From Isoetes taiwanensis (taxonomy: Eukaryota; Streptophyta; Lycopodiopsida; Isoetales; Isoetaceae): a DNA stretch of 64,000 nucleotides. Every line of letters starts with the position of its first letter. Positions within the stretch are counted from its first letter, which is position 1. The DNA lies in contig JAJEKV010000051.1 in assembly GCA_021234155.1 (NCBI GenBank), forward strand, positions 8,516,105 through 8,580,104. Direction: 5' to 3'. The notes beneath the pieces were generated by a model. That model was not told the DNA's origin and did not search any database. It saw nothing but the letters and a program-made list of their open reading frames with translations. Shown piece by piece: positions 10,312 to 22,987 of the stretch. The position numbers and the translations under genes are program-made.

Positions 10312-11544
10312 CATGTGTTGATTTCATGTTTTAGTTGGATAGGTTCATGTAAAAAATCGTTGAATGCCAGATGTTTGAGATGTAAGACAAACTTTGCTTT
10401 CTGCAGTTCTTTGTTGTGCTTTGAGGAGATTGTGTATCCTCAGGATGTTAGTATTCCAAAATAACGGAAGCTTAGAAATGAACTATGATACCACACTGAA
10501 GTTACAGCAGAATCCATGAGTTGCTAAGCTGTTAGTGGGTGGTTGGAAGGTCATGCAAAGTAGAGGTTTTGTTGGAGCTTCTTCCATGTCTGGTTCATGT
10601 TGCACCAGAATTTGAAGTTGGCACGAAAGCAACGTCTATTTTCTTTTTCATGTCCTACATTATCTGGTTTGTGCAGCTAATGTGAAATTATAAAGCCAAA
10701 TATTTCACCATAGTATTACTATCCCTTTCCATAAGTTATGTCCTTTAAGCCCCAATATGGCAGCATCTTTAGGTATGGCATTTAGCAAGAAAATTTGGAA
10801 GAAATCAAGGAATGTCCATGCTTTCTTAGAAATTAGAATGAGATACCTTCATAGCCAGAAAATGATACATACAGGGATGAAAAATGCTAATGCTTCCTGA
10901 ACACTAGAATACTCTACAACTCATGGTCCCAAAAAGATGAAGGTTTCAGAAACTTCATGAAGCTCATACCTTTTTTGATTGCGCAGTCAATGCTGATGAG
11001 CACATACAAGTTGTTACCATCTTACTGGCAGTTCCTACTTGCTAGTAAAGTAAATATCTTGATCAAGCAATATGTCCAACAATCTATTTCTTTGCCACAG
11101 TTTCTATGATCATATCTCGGTTAATCAACCATTGCTGTAGTAAAATAGAGTGACATCAGTTTGAATCCAATCTTATTCATGATCTTATTCACTGGCATTT
11201 TAGCAGGGAAACATGTTCATAAGCAAATGTCCTCATCTTGCATTGGATCTGATGAATGCCATGATCATGTTATATAGAAGCAGATTTGATGTTCATCCTC
11301 AAGGAATACCTTCACTTGTCAAAGTAAGACTGCCAACTTGATGGTGATGCAGTTTTGTGACGAGAACGACCATGCCTGCATCTAATACATTTTCTACTGC
11401 AAACAGGGTATCTGGTTTACCAAGGTACAGTGTACCTGCATATGCTGTTTTTTCCGGCTTGTGGTTTTGGATTGCATAAACTAGCGGGCATTTTTTATCT
11501 TAAAACGAAAAAGTTTGGGTTGGTTTTTTATTACCCATTCGAGG
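10312..11544. other. Intergenic stretch upstream of bL36
   Basis: No coding or repeat structure is recognised. It may hold the promoter and 5' UTR of the bL36 gene, but I see no clear element. Confidence 0.4.
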
Positions 11545-11691
11545 ATGAAGGTGAGAGCGTCTGTGAAGCGCCTACGCGAATCGTGCAGGATCGTGAGGCG
11601 TCGGGGCGCGGTCTGCGTGATTTGCAAGAACCCTAAATACAAGCAACGCCAGGGCTGCTTTTCTGCCCATGATTTCGAACCATCAACGTAA
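11545..11691 (+). CDS. Ribosomal protein bL36, nuclear copy, probably mitochondrial
   Basis: The 48-codon frame starts [14 protein letters not shown], continues [22 protein letters not shown] and ends in a short extra tail before TAA. This is the full bL36 signature (MKVRxSVKK...C..RRG...V.C..P.xKQRQG), the smallest protein of the bacterial-type large subunit. In plants nuclear bL36 copies serve mitochondria, while the plastid copy (rpl36) is plastid-encoded; with an extended C-terminus and no transit peptide, this looks like the mitochondrial type. bL36 normally binds zinc through C11, C14, C27 and H32/33. Here position 11 is Arg and the His position is Tyr, so only C14 and C27 remain. A GTAACT donor overlaps the stop codon, and a TTCTTGCAG acceptor at about 11820-11828 could splice on an alternative C-terminus starting MEAPSMN. 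The start is set by the family N-terminus. Confidence 0.85.
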   Translation: MKVRASVKRLRESCRIVRRRGAVCVICKNPKYKQRQGCFSAHDFEPST

Positions 11692-12956
11692 CTATTTATC
11701 CTCCTTGTGTATTTGTCGATCTATAAAGAAAGGCACTTTTTTTTTGGCAGATTCTTTGGTGAAATACAAGCAGGTGGTCAGTTGAAATAATTAATTTCGA
11801 ATGTTGTTCTGATTGTTCCTTCTTGCAGAATGGAAGCTCCAAGCATGAACCTTTCATGTCCTGATAAATCTGCTCTTGGTTTGGTCTCGACCTGTTGGAT
11901 TAAGGTACAAATTTATGCACATTGTTTTCAGGACATATGTGCATGAAGATCATTTAGTAGGTTCAGTCACTATATTTCTTGATTCCTGATTCATAAGCAC
12001 TGCCCTTTTGCCTTTATCATCTTGATAGGCCTGCTGGTTCATCAAAAAAGCAAATGGCAAAATCTAAATTAGGAGGCAACAAATCTCAGATTAGATTACA
12101 CTGGTTCTATAATGTTCAGATACTTCATAGAAAAATGTGGATAACATTGGGCTTATTATGTTAAATGTTTTGATTACATGTAATGCTGAGCTGACATCTA
12201 CCCTTAAATAAATATGGTGATGTCCTGGTCCTAAGCGATCGCTACCTTTGTGCTTTATTTTGATTTTGACTGACTTTGTGCTTCGGATTGGCATGGTGGA
12301 GGGCATGGGTAGTTATAACTTAATATGTGAGTGGTTCTCTGGCTTAAGGTGTTCTGAACAATTGAATATGTAGTTTTGCAACTGGTTTCTTTATCCCATT
12401 ATTGTAGTTATGGAGCAGTAACAGAGGTAATCAGTAAGGTTGTGGTAAGCAGCTTATGCATGTGTTTAAATAATAGATTTTATTCTAAGAAGTGTTAGAC
12501 TCCCTAAAGTTGTTTTACATGATTCTTAGATTGTACAAGAGCTCCTTATGAATACGAACATGACAGAAGGTAGGGTTCATGTTGTCTCCTTCCATGATAA
12601 CTGCAAAATCAGCATATTCTGGGGCCATTGCCTTCAGCAATGTCCTGGATCAGCATGTTTTAAGGCAAATTACCTCTAACAACTTGTAACCTAAGGTTCG
12701 CTCATATAGATATGTATTTACCTTGGCAGGGGTGCTATAAGCTGTATTGAACAAAGATGCTTGGTGCATTCAAATTGAAGCAGGTATAGACGTTGCACAT
12801 ACAAGGAATGAAACCATTTGGGGCTTCAATTGAGCTAAAGACTGATCGTGATCCAAGGGTACAGCAAAAAAAAGAAGCAATAGCTATTTCACAGGGTCCT
12901 GTTAGGCATCAAAGAATGAAACAAATAGATATGAAGTTTAGGTTGTCAAAGACCTG
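11692..12956. other. Region downstream of bL36; possible second exon or UTR
   Basis: After a pyrimidine-rich tract ending in CAG at about 11828 there is a short open stretch (MEAPSMNLSCPDKSALGLVST) ending at an AAG/GTACAA donor-like site near 11907. It may be a 3' exon of the bL36 transcript. The rest holds nothing recognisable. Confidence 0.35.
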
Positions 12957-13241
12957 GTGGAGCAAAGATCTAGCATTGACTCATTGGAAAAAATAATTGC
13001 AGGCAGAACAGTTCATGCCTATCTTCAAGTGCATTCCATGTGTCTCTTGCATCAAACGCCAATCCATGATTGCCACTGTTACGTTCTCATGCACATTATT
13101 TTTCACTATGCCTGTGTAGCTATGGTAATTCCAGAAAAACGAGGCAACGGTTTTGTAGCTCTTTTTTCAGAAATTTATGGAGAGCATGTGTGTATCAACC
13201 CTAAGGCAAACGTGATACAGATTTTTCTTGCTCTGAAGTAA
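12957..13241 (+). pseudogene. PPR protein relic
   Basis: The frame contains GRTVHAYLQVHSM, corresponding to the G+.+HAY......  helix of PLS-class PPR repeats. It then continues to EKRGNGFVALFSEIYGE.V..N, matching the NG...AL.LF..M...GV.PN part of the next repeat. The conserved intervening segment (N.LIDMYAKCG) is eroded. It is too short for a PPR gene and lacks neighbouring repeats, so it is a relic of an organellar RNA-processing factor. Confidence 0.5.
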
Positions 13242-14308
13242 CTGCAAGAGTACATCATCTTTTATATGTAAAAAATACCCAGCAAGGCCTCTAGCAAGGC
13301 CTCTGCCTCTTTGATTTAATTTTCAATCTATGAGAACGTACATGCATTTGGTCACTCATTCTTGAAGATTTGTCTTAACTTCATAAAGCCCTAGGCTATG
13401 CAATAAAACCTTGAACAAACATAAGAACTCAAGTAATAACCAAGAATTTTGACATTGCATTGGTTTAAATAATGTTATGCAGCATACTTGCCATGTCATG
13501 TCATACACAATTTGAAATAGTTTTCGGGCACATGTCATGTCATACACAATTTGAAATAGTTTTCGGGCACAAAAATAAACGGTGGCCCACTTTCTATTTT
13601 GTTTTATCCCTCCAACGACAGCAAGATTATTGCTGCAAAATCCTGTTGCCCGGATAGGTCTGCCGTGGGAAAAGATGCCTGACCGAAAGGAATTTTGAAC
13701 GGACATTGAACAAGGTGTGCCAATCCTTTTCCTCTTTTGAACGATTTGTGTCAATCCTTTTCCTCTTCTTCTTCTTAACACTATAATTTTTCTGCAAAAT
13801 AGGGCTCAGGCTTTAGGAAAATACATATGTTCGATAATTTGTCTAGAAAAACCTATAGAATTGTTGTTGATAAATGTAAATCTAGAGTGATTCCTCAAGG
13901 TTCCAATTGTCTTCTTGCAGTTTAATATCCAAGAACAAAAATTTATTAGGTTTTGAGTAATTTTTTAGAAACGTACATGTTTAGGTCACATGGAAATTTA
14001 GAACACATGATTGTAGCATGTAATTATGATGAGGTTTATACGATATGCTTTCAAGAAAATGCATTTACTGAAGTATTGTTTGATATTTGCAGAAACACAC
14101 ACAGAAAGTTTTGGCATGTGTATTTGTAATTGGATTGAGGAAGAAATTTTCCTATGGCGCAAGTTATTTTCTCAACGTTGGCAACTCCAAATCAATCGTG
14201 GAAATTAGAGTACAAAAACAGCATTGCAAAGGAGGAAGTTTTACAGCAAGAATGAATGGCTACTATTTATGGTTGTAATGCCCCAATAGGTGTTGTATGC
14301 CCCAATAG
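13242..14308. other. Gene-free stretch with 39-bp tandem duplication
   Basis: A perfect 39-bp tandem duplication starting CATGTCATGTCATACACA lies at 13492-13530 and 13531-13569. A 12-bp AATCCTTTTCCTCTT phrase also repeats near 13721 and 13755. Nothing coding is recognised. Confidence 0.6.
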
Positions 14309-14640
14309 GTGTTGTTGGAAATGCTATATGTCCATCTATATGTCAGAAATGCTCAATCTTTCAGGAACTTCACATCCCTTACGGAGCTTGATAAAAATTT
14401 GGAACCTAGCACATGTGTTGCTCTCTTGTCTAAAGCATGGGGCAAAACAGTTCATGCCTATCTCATTATCAATAAACTTCATAAAATATTCTTGTCTAAT
14501 ACTCTTATTGGGATGTATGCCAAGTGGGGCAACATCATTGACTCATTTTCAGTGTTTGATAACATGCCTTGGTGCCTTGTTAACATTGTCCCAGTTTTAT
14601 TATCATTATCTAAACTTTGCCTGGTAAAAAGCCCAGCAAC
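14309..14640 (+). pseudogene. PPR protein relic
   Basis: This frame contains GKTVHAYLIINKLHKIFLSN followed by TLIGMYAKWGNIIDSFSVFDNMP, an almost complete PLS-type PPR unit (HAY..., N.LI.MYAKCG...., VF..MP). Cys in YAKCG is Trp here. The W..MI block expected next is missing, and the frame runs out into non-PPR sequence. It is probably the same kind of relic as 12957-13241, 1.1 kb away, perhaps from one decayed gene. Confidence 0.65.
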
Positions 14641-16747
14641 GCTGGGCACTTTTTCTAGTATTCTTATAATGGCGTTCTTGAAGTGTTATCTATTAAATCT
14701 GAATAAGTCCAAATTTTGTTGAATATGTCATAATTCTTAAAGCTACTTAGGTTTGAAACTCCAAAGCATTGTTGACGAAAGGAGCAAAGTCCTCTCATAA
14801 AGCAAAGTGAACAGTGACCCAAACAGTAATATCAATGTGTTGTATGCGTCTCACACATTAGTTGGTTCCCATTACAAATAATATTCTATCCTATTATGTG
14901 CTATTCTATTCAATTCTCATGAGTCTAACTTGTCTTATGCCAGGATCTAATTTGCCTGATGTGGTCATAAATGTTCTAAGTCTCGTTCCCTTTATTTCAT
15001 TTAAGGATAGTCCAATGAAGTATGATCACGGCTAGGATCTTTTTTTCCAAAGAGACTTCTAATTGATATGATGAATGACATGTCTATATAATGGTTGATT
15101 GTCCTACCCAAGTCAGTATGTAGTGTGAAGAATATGCGTGGCAATCCTGTCACCTTATCCAACAAGGCATCCATATCAGCCCAACAGGGCGCGTCTGTCA
15201 GTCCGGAGTCTAATGTAATCGAGTGCGTTGCATCCAAATAACTGTTCAAACAAGGGCTGATTCTTACCTAATAACATCAATACATATTATCCAGTTTATG
15301 TATGTTTGTTGATATGGTATCAGAGCACAGAAATCGGTTTTAGGAAACAAGATTTTAAGTTGCTGCAAGCTCTTAGGTTCAAAGGGCAACTGCCAGAGTG
15401 AATCAGAGATTAATTCAGCGTAAATCTAAGAAGCACATGGTTCAAAGAAGGAAGAATAATTCCAGAAGGAGTGTGTTTGAGTGACTCAAATTTCATTACT
15501 AGACCAGACGGCAACAATCTCATCAGGAAAATTTCTGATCTCACGACCTTTAAGTTAGATCATGCTAGGTATCTTTAAGAGACTGTAGTGAAGGGCATGG
15601 TAGGTTGCATCTCATAAACCACGTTAATCAAGAAAACAAATGCCACTCTCTAATGTGAAAGTTACAACAATGGCTAGGATTGGATCTAAATGATTACGAT
15701 CCAAGGGTTCTTATTAAAAGGCATGTTCCCAAAAAAAAAGGGGAGGTGGCTTTACAAAATTAGAGATCACTATTTCTGGGCCATGATGCCGTGATGGTTG
15801 CCATAGCTATTGTTGCGATCGATGTTAGTAAAACAACTCAATTGACATAACTGTTGTTGCAAGTAATGGCAATAAAACAATTCAATTATTTTTTGAATAA
15901 AACTCATGTTTGTTGTAAATAATATTATAAAAATTGGGTCCAAATAACATTAACATATCAATTTTCACTAATTTTAATCTTACTAAATCCATGCTATTTA
16001 GTTTGGCTCATAAGTGAGATGTTAGATGTATAATAACTGAATTTTTTTTTTACGAAATCCATAGGCTTTCATGTCCAAGGAAACATATTAGCTATATGTT
16101 TGCATTTAACGTTCACACTTGTGGTGGAGCTATGTGCACATACACTGTAGGCATTTCTATGATTTTGGATAACCAATTACGCATGAGTAGTGATGTTGCA
16201 GTTTGCATTCATGTAGATAAAATGTAAGACTTGCATCAATTACATGGACACAATGAATAATAAGCAATATCGGTTGATACAACTTTTGCAGGTTCATTCT
16301 TATGATCCACAAATTGGAATTAAACACCCCTTGCACCACTAACAATCAAAGCATTGTGCCTATCCTTGAATCTTTTGCTATAGGCTAGGAGTAAACTAAT
16401 AACTTCCAAGTTACTCCAGATCCAATTGGAATATTCTACAATAATGGAGTTCTAAGCTACACACTTTAATCTTGCAGGCTAACAAAGACCCCTCTTACAA
16501 CTTACCAATTGGCACATCTGACATACATATCAATAAGATGACAACAGGAGATTGACGTCCACTAGCAAGAATCTACTTATGATATTCCATTAAATTGCAT
16601 CATAAATTCAGTGAGCTATACCCAAAGGCAGCTTTCCAGTCTAGTACATAAAGAGTGGGGTAGAGAAGCAATAAGAAACCCACTTGCAATTCGCCATGTA
16701 ACAATTTGTTTCATTCTAAGATTATGTGACACAATTATAGTTATATG
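14641..16747. other. AT-rich stretch with an LTR-retroelement primer-binding site
   Basis: TGGTATCAGAGC at 15315-15326 is the complement of the 3' end of plant initiator-Met tRNA, so an LTR should end just before it. I could not define the LTR ends or any gag/pol frame downstream, so this is an old degenerate element. An 82-codon minus frame at 15001-15249 and a 62-codon frame at 16157-16345 match nothing I know. Confidence 0.45.
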
Positions 16748-17267
16748 TTTTTCCTTTTTCTTTTCTTTTTTTCTTTTTTGAGGGTAAGAGTTTATTTTGA
16801 TTAATAAGGATATAAAGTACAAAGAGTCCCCACAATGGCAGATATATACCAATGTTATTGATCCCTATCCATCAATACTATGTGTACTTTAGGAACTCCT
16901 ATTTCCACACTAGCAAGATGGTAGGGAAACCATATATATGCAGTTACTCACATTATATACTCAGTTACTCACATTTGGGGCTAAGTCCTCAGAATTCCTC
17001 CAGTGACATTTAAAGTAGCTATAAAACCCTTTAATCTTGCCAATTCTGTCCAGGCCCTTATAGTAGCTCACTCCCATCTTGCTATGGTGGGACAAAGCCA
17101 TTAAAGCCATCCGTATTAAAGCAATTCTTTACTTGTGAATAGAGATGCTCTGTCCCCTCAGAGCTACATCATAGCAATGTCACCAAATAATCCAAAGGGT
17201 GACACTGACTAAAGAAGCAGCAATAAAGCATGTGTCTATTAGACAAGCCACCTAAGGTGGTGTATAT

Positions 17268-17761
17268 CTAGTCCCAGGACAAGACATACCCAATGCCAAA
17301 ACTCGGTAATCTTAGGACAAAGAAGATATGTAAAAGAGATTCACTAGCATGGAATCCAAGTTGGCACTGGTCTTCAGTTAAGATTCCTTTAAGAACTAGC
17401 TTCTCTTTGGTATTGAGACCACCTTGAAGGGTTGTCCATCTAGAAAATTGTGTTCTCCTAGAGCATAATATTTTCCATGAATTTGCTAAGAGAAGCTTAG
17501 CCACCGTCCCATCCATCTGTAGTCTAGCTTCTGCTTTAAATCATAGAGAGCCCCATAGACCCTAGCTACACTATATATCTTTTTGCCTGCATACGGCCAT
17601 TTATCCCTAGGACCATCAAACTCATAGGAAAGTTTACGTGACATTTCCCGGAAATATATGCCATAAATACGTATATTTTTGGGCCACGTCACTGTACAAG
17701 TCTCTTGAGTAGCCTTGTACACCATAGTGGGTGGAAAAGGGAGCATGGCTAAGTTATTCAC
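17268..17761 (-). pseudogene. LINE-2 ORF2 zf-RVT region
   Basis: Two overlapping minus frames carry decayed zinc-binding-domain sequence (FSRWTTLQGGLNTKEKLVLKG, then C..GFHASESLLHIFF). The second metal-binding half has lost its His/Cys residues. It lies just downstream of the 1.5-kb LTR-like insertion that separates it from the RT thumb. Confidence 0.6.
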
Positions 17762-19277
17762 ATAACTTAGCCAACCTTAGGCTTAGGGCCATTTCCACAT
17801 GGCCTTACCCTATGGGGCACCCGCCACATAGAAGTATCCTATTAGAGCCACGTGGCGGTGACATGGAACCCTAACCTTTAAGTACCCTAACCTTAACGCT
17901 AGGCCATTTTTTTGGCTCCACCTGCCTTGAGGTCTGTTCTTCGCTCATAACTCTGTTTCGAGCACCGTTCGTTGCGACGTAGCTCAGATCGACAGCTCCG
18001 AGGCAGTGCGCTCATCAGAAGGAGTAGGAACCACCCGACTTATCAGCAAGTCATGGAGACCCTAGAAGTTGGAGGATGTTCGTCCAGAGCAGGTATTCAG
18101 AGTAGCTTCATAGGTAGATCATCTGGAACCTAGAATTTTAGATGAACTAGGATCTTGTCTTGCTAGTAGAGCCTTCCTAGAACCCCCAGTCTAGGTTTCA
18201 GACTCTAAGCAAGGAACCCGAACAAGTAGGTAGATTCATTTGTATAGATTAGATGTTATCTTCATTATTTATCATAATTATGTTGATGTAAGATGTTGGT
18301 TGATCTTAGGTTTGCACCTCTTGTGTATTGGGAAGGGCAGTAGAGACCTTATAACCATTATTTCGATGATGCTCCTAGTTTAGACCCCTTAGTTCCTGTT
18401 AGTTGCGGCCTGTGCATAGGAACCCACCCGGCTATGGAGGCTATGGAGTGACTTAGCACCACACAATGAGGCTAGTGGCAAAGTGGAGGGAGGCCCCTGT
18501 TGAGTGCGGCTACTGGGGATCCATAGCGGGCTAGATCTATAGTCGGTCACTTCGTGTGGGCCGGGTATGGGTCCGACACCTCCTAGGTCAGTGGTGTCAC
18601 CCTGACTCTCAAGAGTTGCAGGGGACGACCTGGCTCTTGTTTTGGGGGGTTCAGTCAGGTATGAATCGTGTGTCGCCACGACCCTCTAGCTGCCCATGGC
18701 GCCACTAGACCTCGGGAAGGGGAGATGCAACCCTTCCTACCTCATCGGACGAGGAGATGCAATCCAGAGTAGTTCCAATGGGTGATACCATAGGATTAGT
18801 CTCCGGCAGGTTATAGTCGCGCCAAAGCCCGATTTAGCTGTCTGCAAAGCATGCATAGGAGGGGCGAATGGAGTGGTCAACCCTAGCCATTGTCTATAGC
18901 CAGCCCTAACATTGTTATATCTCAGTCTGCTCTATCTTGAGGCCCAGCCGTCAGGCTACTTCCCTTACGAGTCTGAGCCTGGGTAGGAGCTCATATGTTT
19001 TATGGTATATTGATACCTTTGATGTATCTATTGTTGTAGGAATGTGCTACCCCTCGAGGGGATGTATTGTTATTGTTGGTGCTGACATGATGTTATGCTT
19101 CCGCTGTTATAGGAGCCCATAGGGGAAGGGCACGCAAGACACCTTCGTGTCCCCTTCCCGCACTAGAGAGATCTTGGGTGCGGGATAGACGGAGGGCCTA
19201 TGCGGCCGGAGTGTTGGATGGGGGATTTCCCACGAGATGTATGACTGAGCATCGTATATTTGGTGGGGATCGTCACA
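17761..19277. mobile_element. 1.5-kb LTR-like element, copy 1 (family F)
   Basis: The ends read CATAAC... and ...CGTCACA. They are flanked by near-identical 5-bp repeats ATTCA (17756-17760) and GTTCA (19278-19282) within the zf-RVT/thumb junction of LINE-2. The right two thirds (about 18330-19277) align with 47750-48032 plus 51009-51713 (shared GGGCCGGGTATGGGTC, TGCAAAG, TCTTGAGGCCC blocks). A 5-bp duplication, TG/CA-like ends and no coding content suggest a solo LTR. No ORF inside is credible. Confidence 0.65.
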
Positions 19278-19523
19278 GTTCAACAGTTTCTAGATTTTTT
19301 TAGTATTCTTCTGTCTCGTTCTCTAAGTCTGAATTTAGACCATGAGATCCATGTACCATTCTCCATAGATGCCATATATTCAAACTCCCATGGGCTTTCC
19401 ATTTCTTAAAGATGTGGGAATGGACTAATGCCAAAGGAAGACCATCTTTTTCCTAAACACCAATGTTCCAAAATATACTAATTCGCCCAGCCCCTCCTGC
19501 CATATGAACTTTCTATTGACAGC

Positions 19524-21024
19524 CTATATTTGGTTGTATATAGCCTTTTGGGCTACAAGTACAAATGAGAAATATAAGTGAGAGCTGAATAGTACAGCAT
19601 TAGCAACTATTATTGTCCTTGCCACCAATAGACCTTTTGCAGACCACAACTCAATCTTCTTCTGTAGTTTGTCTAAGATAGGGACCCAAAGGCCCTTAAT
19701 GCTATTTGAAAGAGCAAATAGAAAAACTAAGGGCTTCACCGTTTTCCCAACAGCTATGACTGAAAAGCCCAATTTATAAGCCTAGGGGTCAACGTCCCCC
19801 TCTAAAGCCCACTTTGTTGGCATTGAGGTCAATAGAACACTCCCATCATCATACCTGAGGAACATGAAGTTGTCATCCGCATATTGCATAATTGTGAGTT
19901 CCCATCTTGACCTGGCAGAACCAAACCACTAAGGCCCCCTTTCAAAACATTGAGGTTTATCATTCTTGTGAGAAGGTTTGCCATATTTAGAAAGAGATAG
20001 AGAGCAAGCAGGCAACCCTACCTTATACTTTTCCTAAGATCAAAAAGACCGGAACGCTCTCCATTTACCAAGACTGATGTAGAGGCAAGCTTATTCATAC
20101 CCATTGAAATATTAATAAACTCTTTGTGGAATCCCATGTGTCTCTGTCATTTTTTGCAAACCATCACATCTAAGATAGTCATAGGCCTTTCGAAGTCCAT
20201 CTTGACAAGTACACAATTCTGCCTTGTATCTCTGCACCAGTGCATTCCTTCCCCAGCAGCTAGATAATTGTCAAGGATATACCTTCCTGGAAGGAATGCT
20301 GATTGCTCTTTTCCAATGACCCTGTTTAAGATGGGCTTTAAATGATTGACAATTCCCTATAAACTATTGACATTTGTTAGTGCAAGAGGTCGCCACTCTC
20401 CCATTGATTGGAGACTAGAGACTTTTGGAATCAAAGTGATGAAACTTGCAGCTAGTGTAGGATGTAATATGCAAGAGGACCAAGCTCCTCTCGCCGCCTT
20501 CACATAGTCACAGCCGCGGACATCCCAAAACTTCACAAATAATTCAGATGGAAAGTCATCAGGACCAGAAGACTTACCAAAGGCCAAAGAGCATAGTGTT
20601 ATATATATCTTCTTCCTCCATGGGACGCAATAAATCCTGATTATCATTCTCAATAATTATGTAAGCCTAGTCAATTTTGGACACCCATTGTGCAATTTGA
20701 GATTGGTACGAATTCTTTGAATTGAGCTTGAAAGCTCCCCCTAACGGTACTCAGCGGATCAGCAAGCGTATTTTGACGACTATCCTTCATTGATGTGATA
20801 TTGTTTTCAGCTAATCTTGCCCCAGCCATTCTAAAAAAGAACTTGGAATTTTCATGATCCGACTCAGTGTACCATTTGCTTTTAGAGCGAATAGTAGCCC
20901 CTCTAGCTTCCTCCTCCTCAATGGCCTTGTCTTTTCCTTCCAACTCCTCCTCTATTGATTGCTTGTCTCTATTATGGGGATCTAGTAACAGCTCTTGTTT
21001 GATTATTCTTAGCAGGTTATACAC
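19524..21024 (-). pseudogene. LINE-2 ORF2 reverse-transcriptase region
   Basis: Broken frames cover the linker (KWYTESDHENSKFFFRMAG at about 20870), the GPDDFPSELF motif with LIPKV..... EWRPLALTNV (20653-20357), motif A (VKMDFER, about 20185-20205), motif C (QYADD, about 19870-19890) and thumb LDKLQKKIELW (about 19650). The order and spacing are those of plant L1 RT. Stops and frameshifts separate all of them. Confidence 0.75.
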
Positions 21025-21199
21025 AATGTCTTTCTCTTTTTTGGATTCGGAGGACCTATTTTTGCCTCACTTTTTTATCCACACTTTCATCAGGCTAAGT
21101 TTTTCACCAGGCATTCTGTATTAAATAAAGAGTCCAAGAAGGTCCTAATACTTTGTAGAATGCTTCTTTCCCTAGAAAAGAGGTGTTAAACTTGAAAGC

Positions 21200-21915
21200 C
21201 ACATTACCTCCTCTTAGGGATGTTGTCGAAGACTAACTTTTGTGGCACATGATCTAAATGTGAGAAAGCAAGCTCTCCCTCGACATAGCATCTGTCCATG
21301 AAGGAGGTTGTCCTATTGCCCATATAGAATCTATCTAACAAGCAATATAACTTGTCATGCCCCTTTTATTTATTAGACCATCAGAATGTAGGAGTAGATG
21401 GAGGAATTAAGGCTTAAAAGAGAGTTCCATGCAATGTTCTCCTCATGTAGCAAGTTCCTGTATAACCCAATTTTTTGGTCCCAAACATGAGTCATATTCA
21501 AATTTCGCTTAGAATCCAATTGTCAACTCCCCATCCTTGAAGAGTTATCCGATGCTCAATTTCTCTCTATATAGTCGGGCCTTTATTAGAGGCAAAGATA
21601 TTTAGTAGATCCACATACAATCTGTTATTTCAAAAATAACAACCTGCCATCTCCCACAGCTTCCTGCAAATTAATATTTTTGCATTTGAACCTTCCACAG
21701 AATACATGTACCTCCTTTAGTACCTTCGGCAACACAACTATAAGAAGAGTAGTTACAATCAACCCAACTACCAATAGACCTGGTATTGAAGTTCAGAAGC
21801 TTATGCTCTTGCAAAAGGATGATATCTGCCTTCAATGATATGATAGTAGCTAAAACACGACCATGCTAAGGACCCCCTTGATACCACGCAAGTTCCATGA
21901 GACAATAATCATAAA
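21200..21915 (-). pseudogene. LINE-2 ORF2 endonuclease region
   Basis: On the minus strand from about 21915, MIIVSWNLRGIKG gives the N-terminal Asn motif of the AP-like endonuclease. After a frameshift, ISLKADIILLQEHK gives the catalytic Glu motif. The downstream EN sequence is decayed. Its role in an active element would be nicking target DNA. Confidence 0.65.
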
Positions 21916-22069
21916 TTTAAATTTGTAGAAAATTCTGCTCTATAATTATCGTCCAAGGTATAACCAATATTTCCGAACCACGGTCCACTAATAACAATTA
22001 CATTTGAGGACTTTACACGTCTAATATTCCAGTTCACGACTTCAAAATTCATTGTGAACTTTAAAAGTA

Positions 22070-22840
22070 GGGAAAAACTACAAAATACCCTTATGTTTTG
22101 ACTAATTTCGCCACATACCCCTAATTTTTCAAAAATTTATGGAATGCCCCTGATCAATGTATCTGGCTATGTAGAATTTTGTATATCACAAGATGCCCTC
22201 GTATTTTGCGTATTTCCTAAGGTGCTCATTTCGGCTCCCTCCTTTTTCTACAAAAAGCGTATGCTTTTCTGGTGCTTCATACCATTAGCTTCATTCTAGT
22301 GAGTTTATCTTAAGGCGTCAGTACCAGCAACGAGTTTATATGAAGGCTTCAACATCTTAAGCTTTAAGAATTTTGATTCTTTTGCCATCAGTGACTTTTG
22401 CCATAACAATTTGCCAAAAAAAAATTTGAATGCTACAGTAACATCGTTGCAATGCTGTTTGCTTTTTCGGATGCTACATTAACATCGATTCATGCTACAG
22501 TGACCCATCGCTATAGCCCATCGTTTATAATCGATTCTATTCATCGTTTCTTAAGCTTCACGCATTTTGATTCTGCCACAATCATTAGCGGCAGCAAGGC
22601 CACGTATTGGAGCGATCTGAAATTGCCATTCGAAATTGCCACAGACAGTGTTTTCCCACAGGGATTCGAAATTGCCATAAGGGCATTTCAGGAATTAACC
22701 TAAAACTTAAGGTTAATTGAACAATTTTTAAAACTACAAAATACATTGTATGTTGACCAGGGGCATTCCATAAATTTTTGAAAAGTTAGGGGTACGTAGC
22801 GGAATTAGTCAAAACATAAGAGTATTTTATAGTTTTTCCC
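22070..22840. mobile_element. Mutator-like MITE with long TIRs and 9-bp TSD
   Basis: The ends are inverted copies for about 90 bp, starting GGGAAAAACTACAAAATACC. They are flanked by a perfect 9-bp duplication TTAAAAGTA at 22061-22069 and 22841-22849. Nine-base duplications with long TIRs are typical of Mutator-like elements. The 771-bp interior has no transposase; an 83-codon frame at 22452-22703 is unrecognised. It sits between ORF1 and ORF2 of LINE-2. Confidence 0.88.
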
Positions 22841-22987
22841 TTAAAAGTATGATCATTTCTCTTATTTTACACATTTAATTTTCTTTCAATAGCAACTCAC
22901 CACCAAAGGAGTTGCTAAAAGGTTGAGGCTTTTTTTCTCTTCATCTCATCCATATTATCTAGATTCACGTTTGCATCCATCTTATTC

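Noticed and set aside
15315-15326. Full LTR retrotransposon downstream of the primer-binding-site sequence
   Set aside because: No matching LTR pair, gag or pol frame could be found, so only the primer-site motif is supported.
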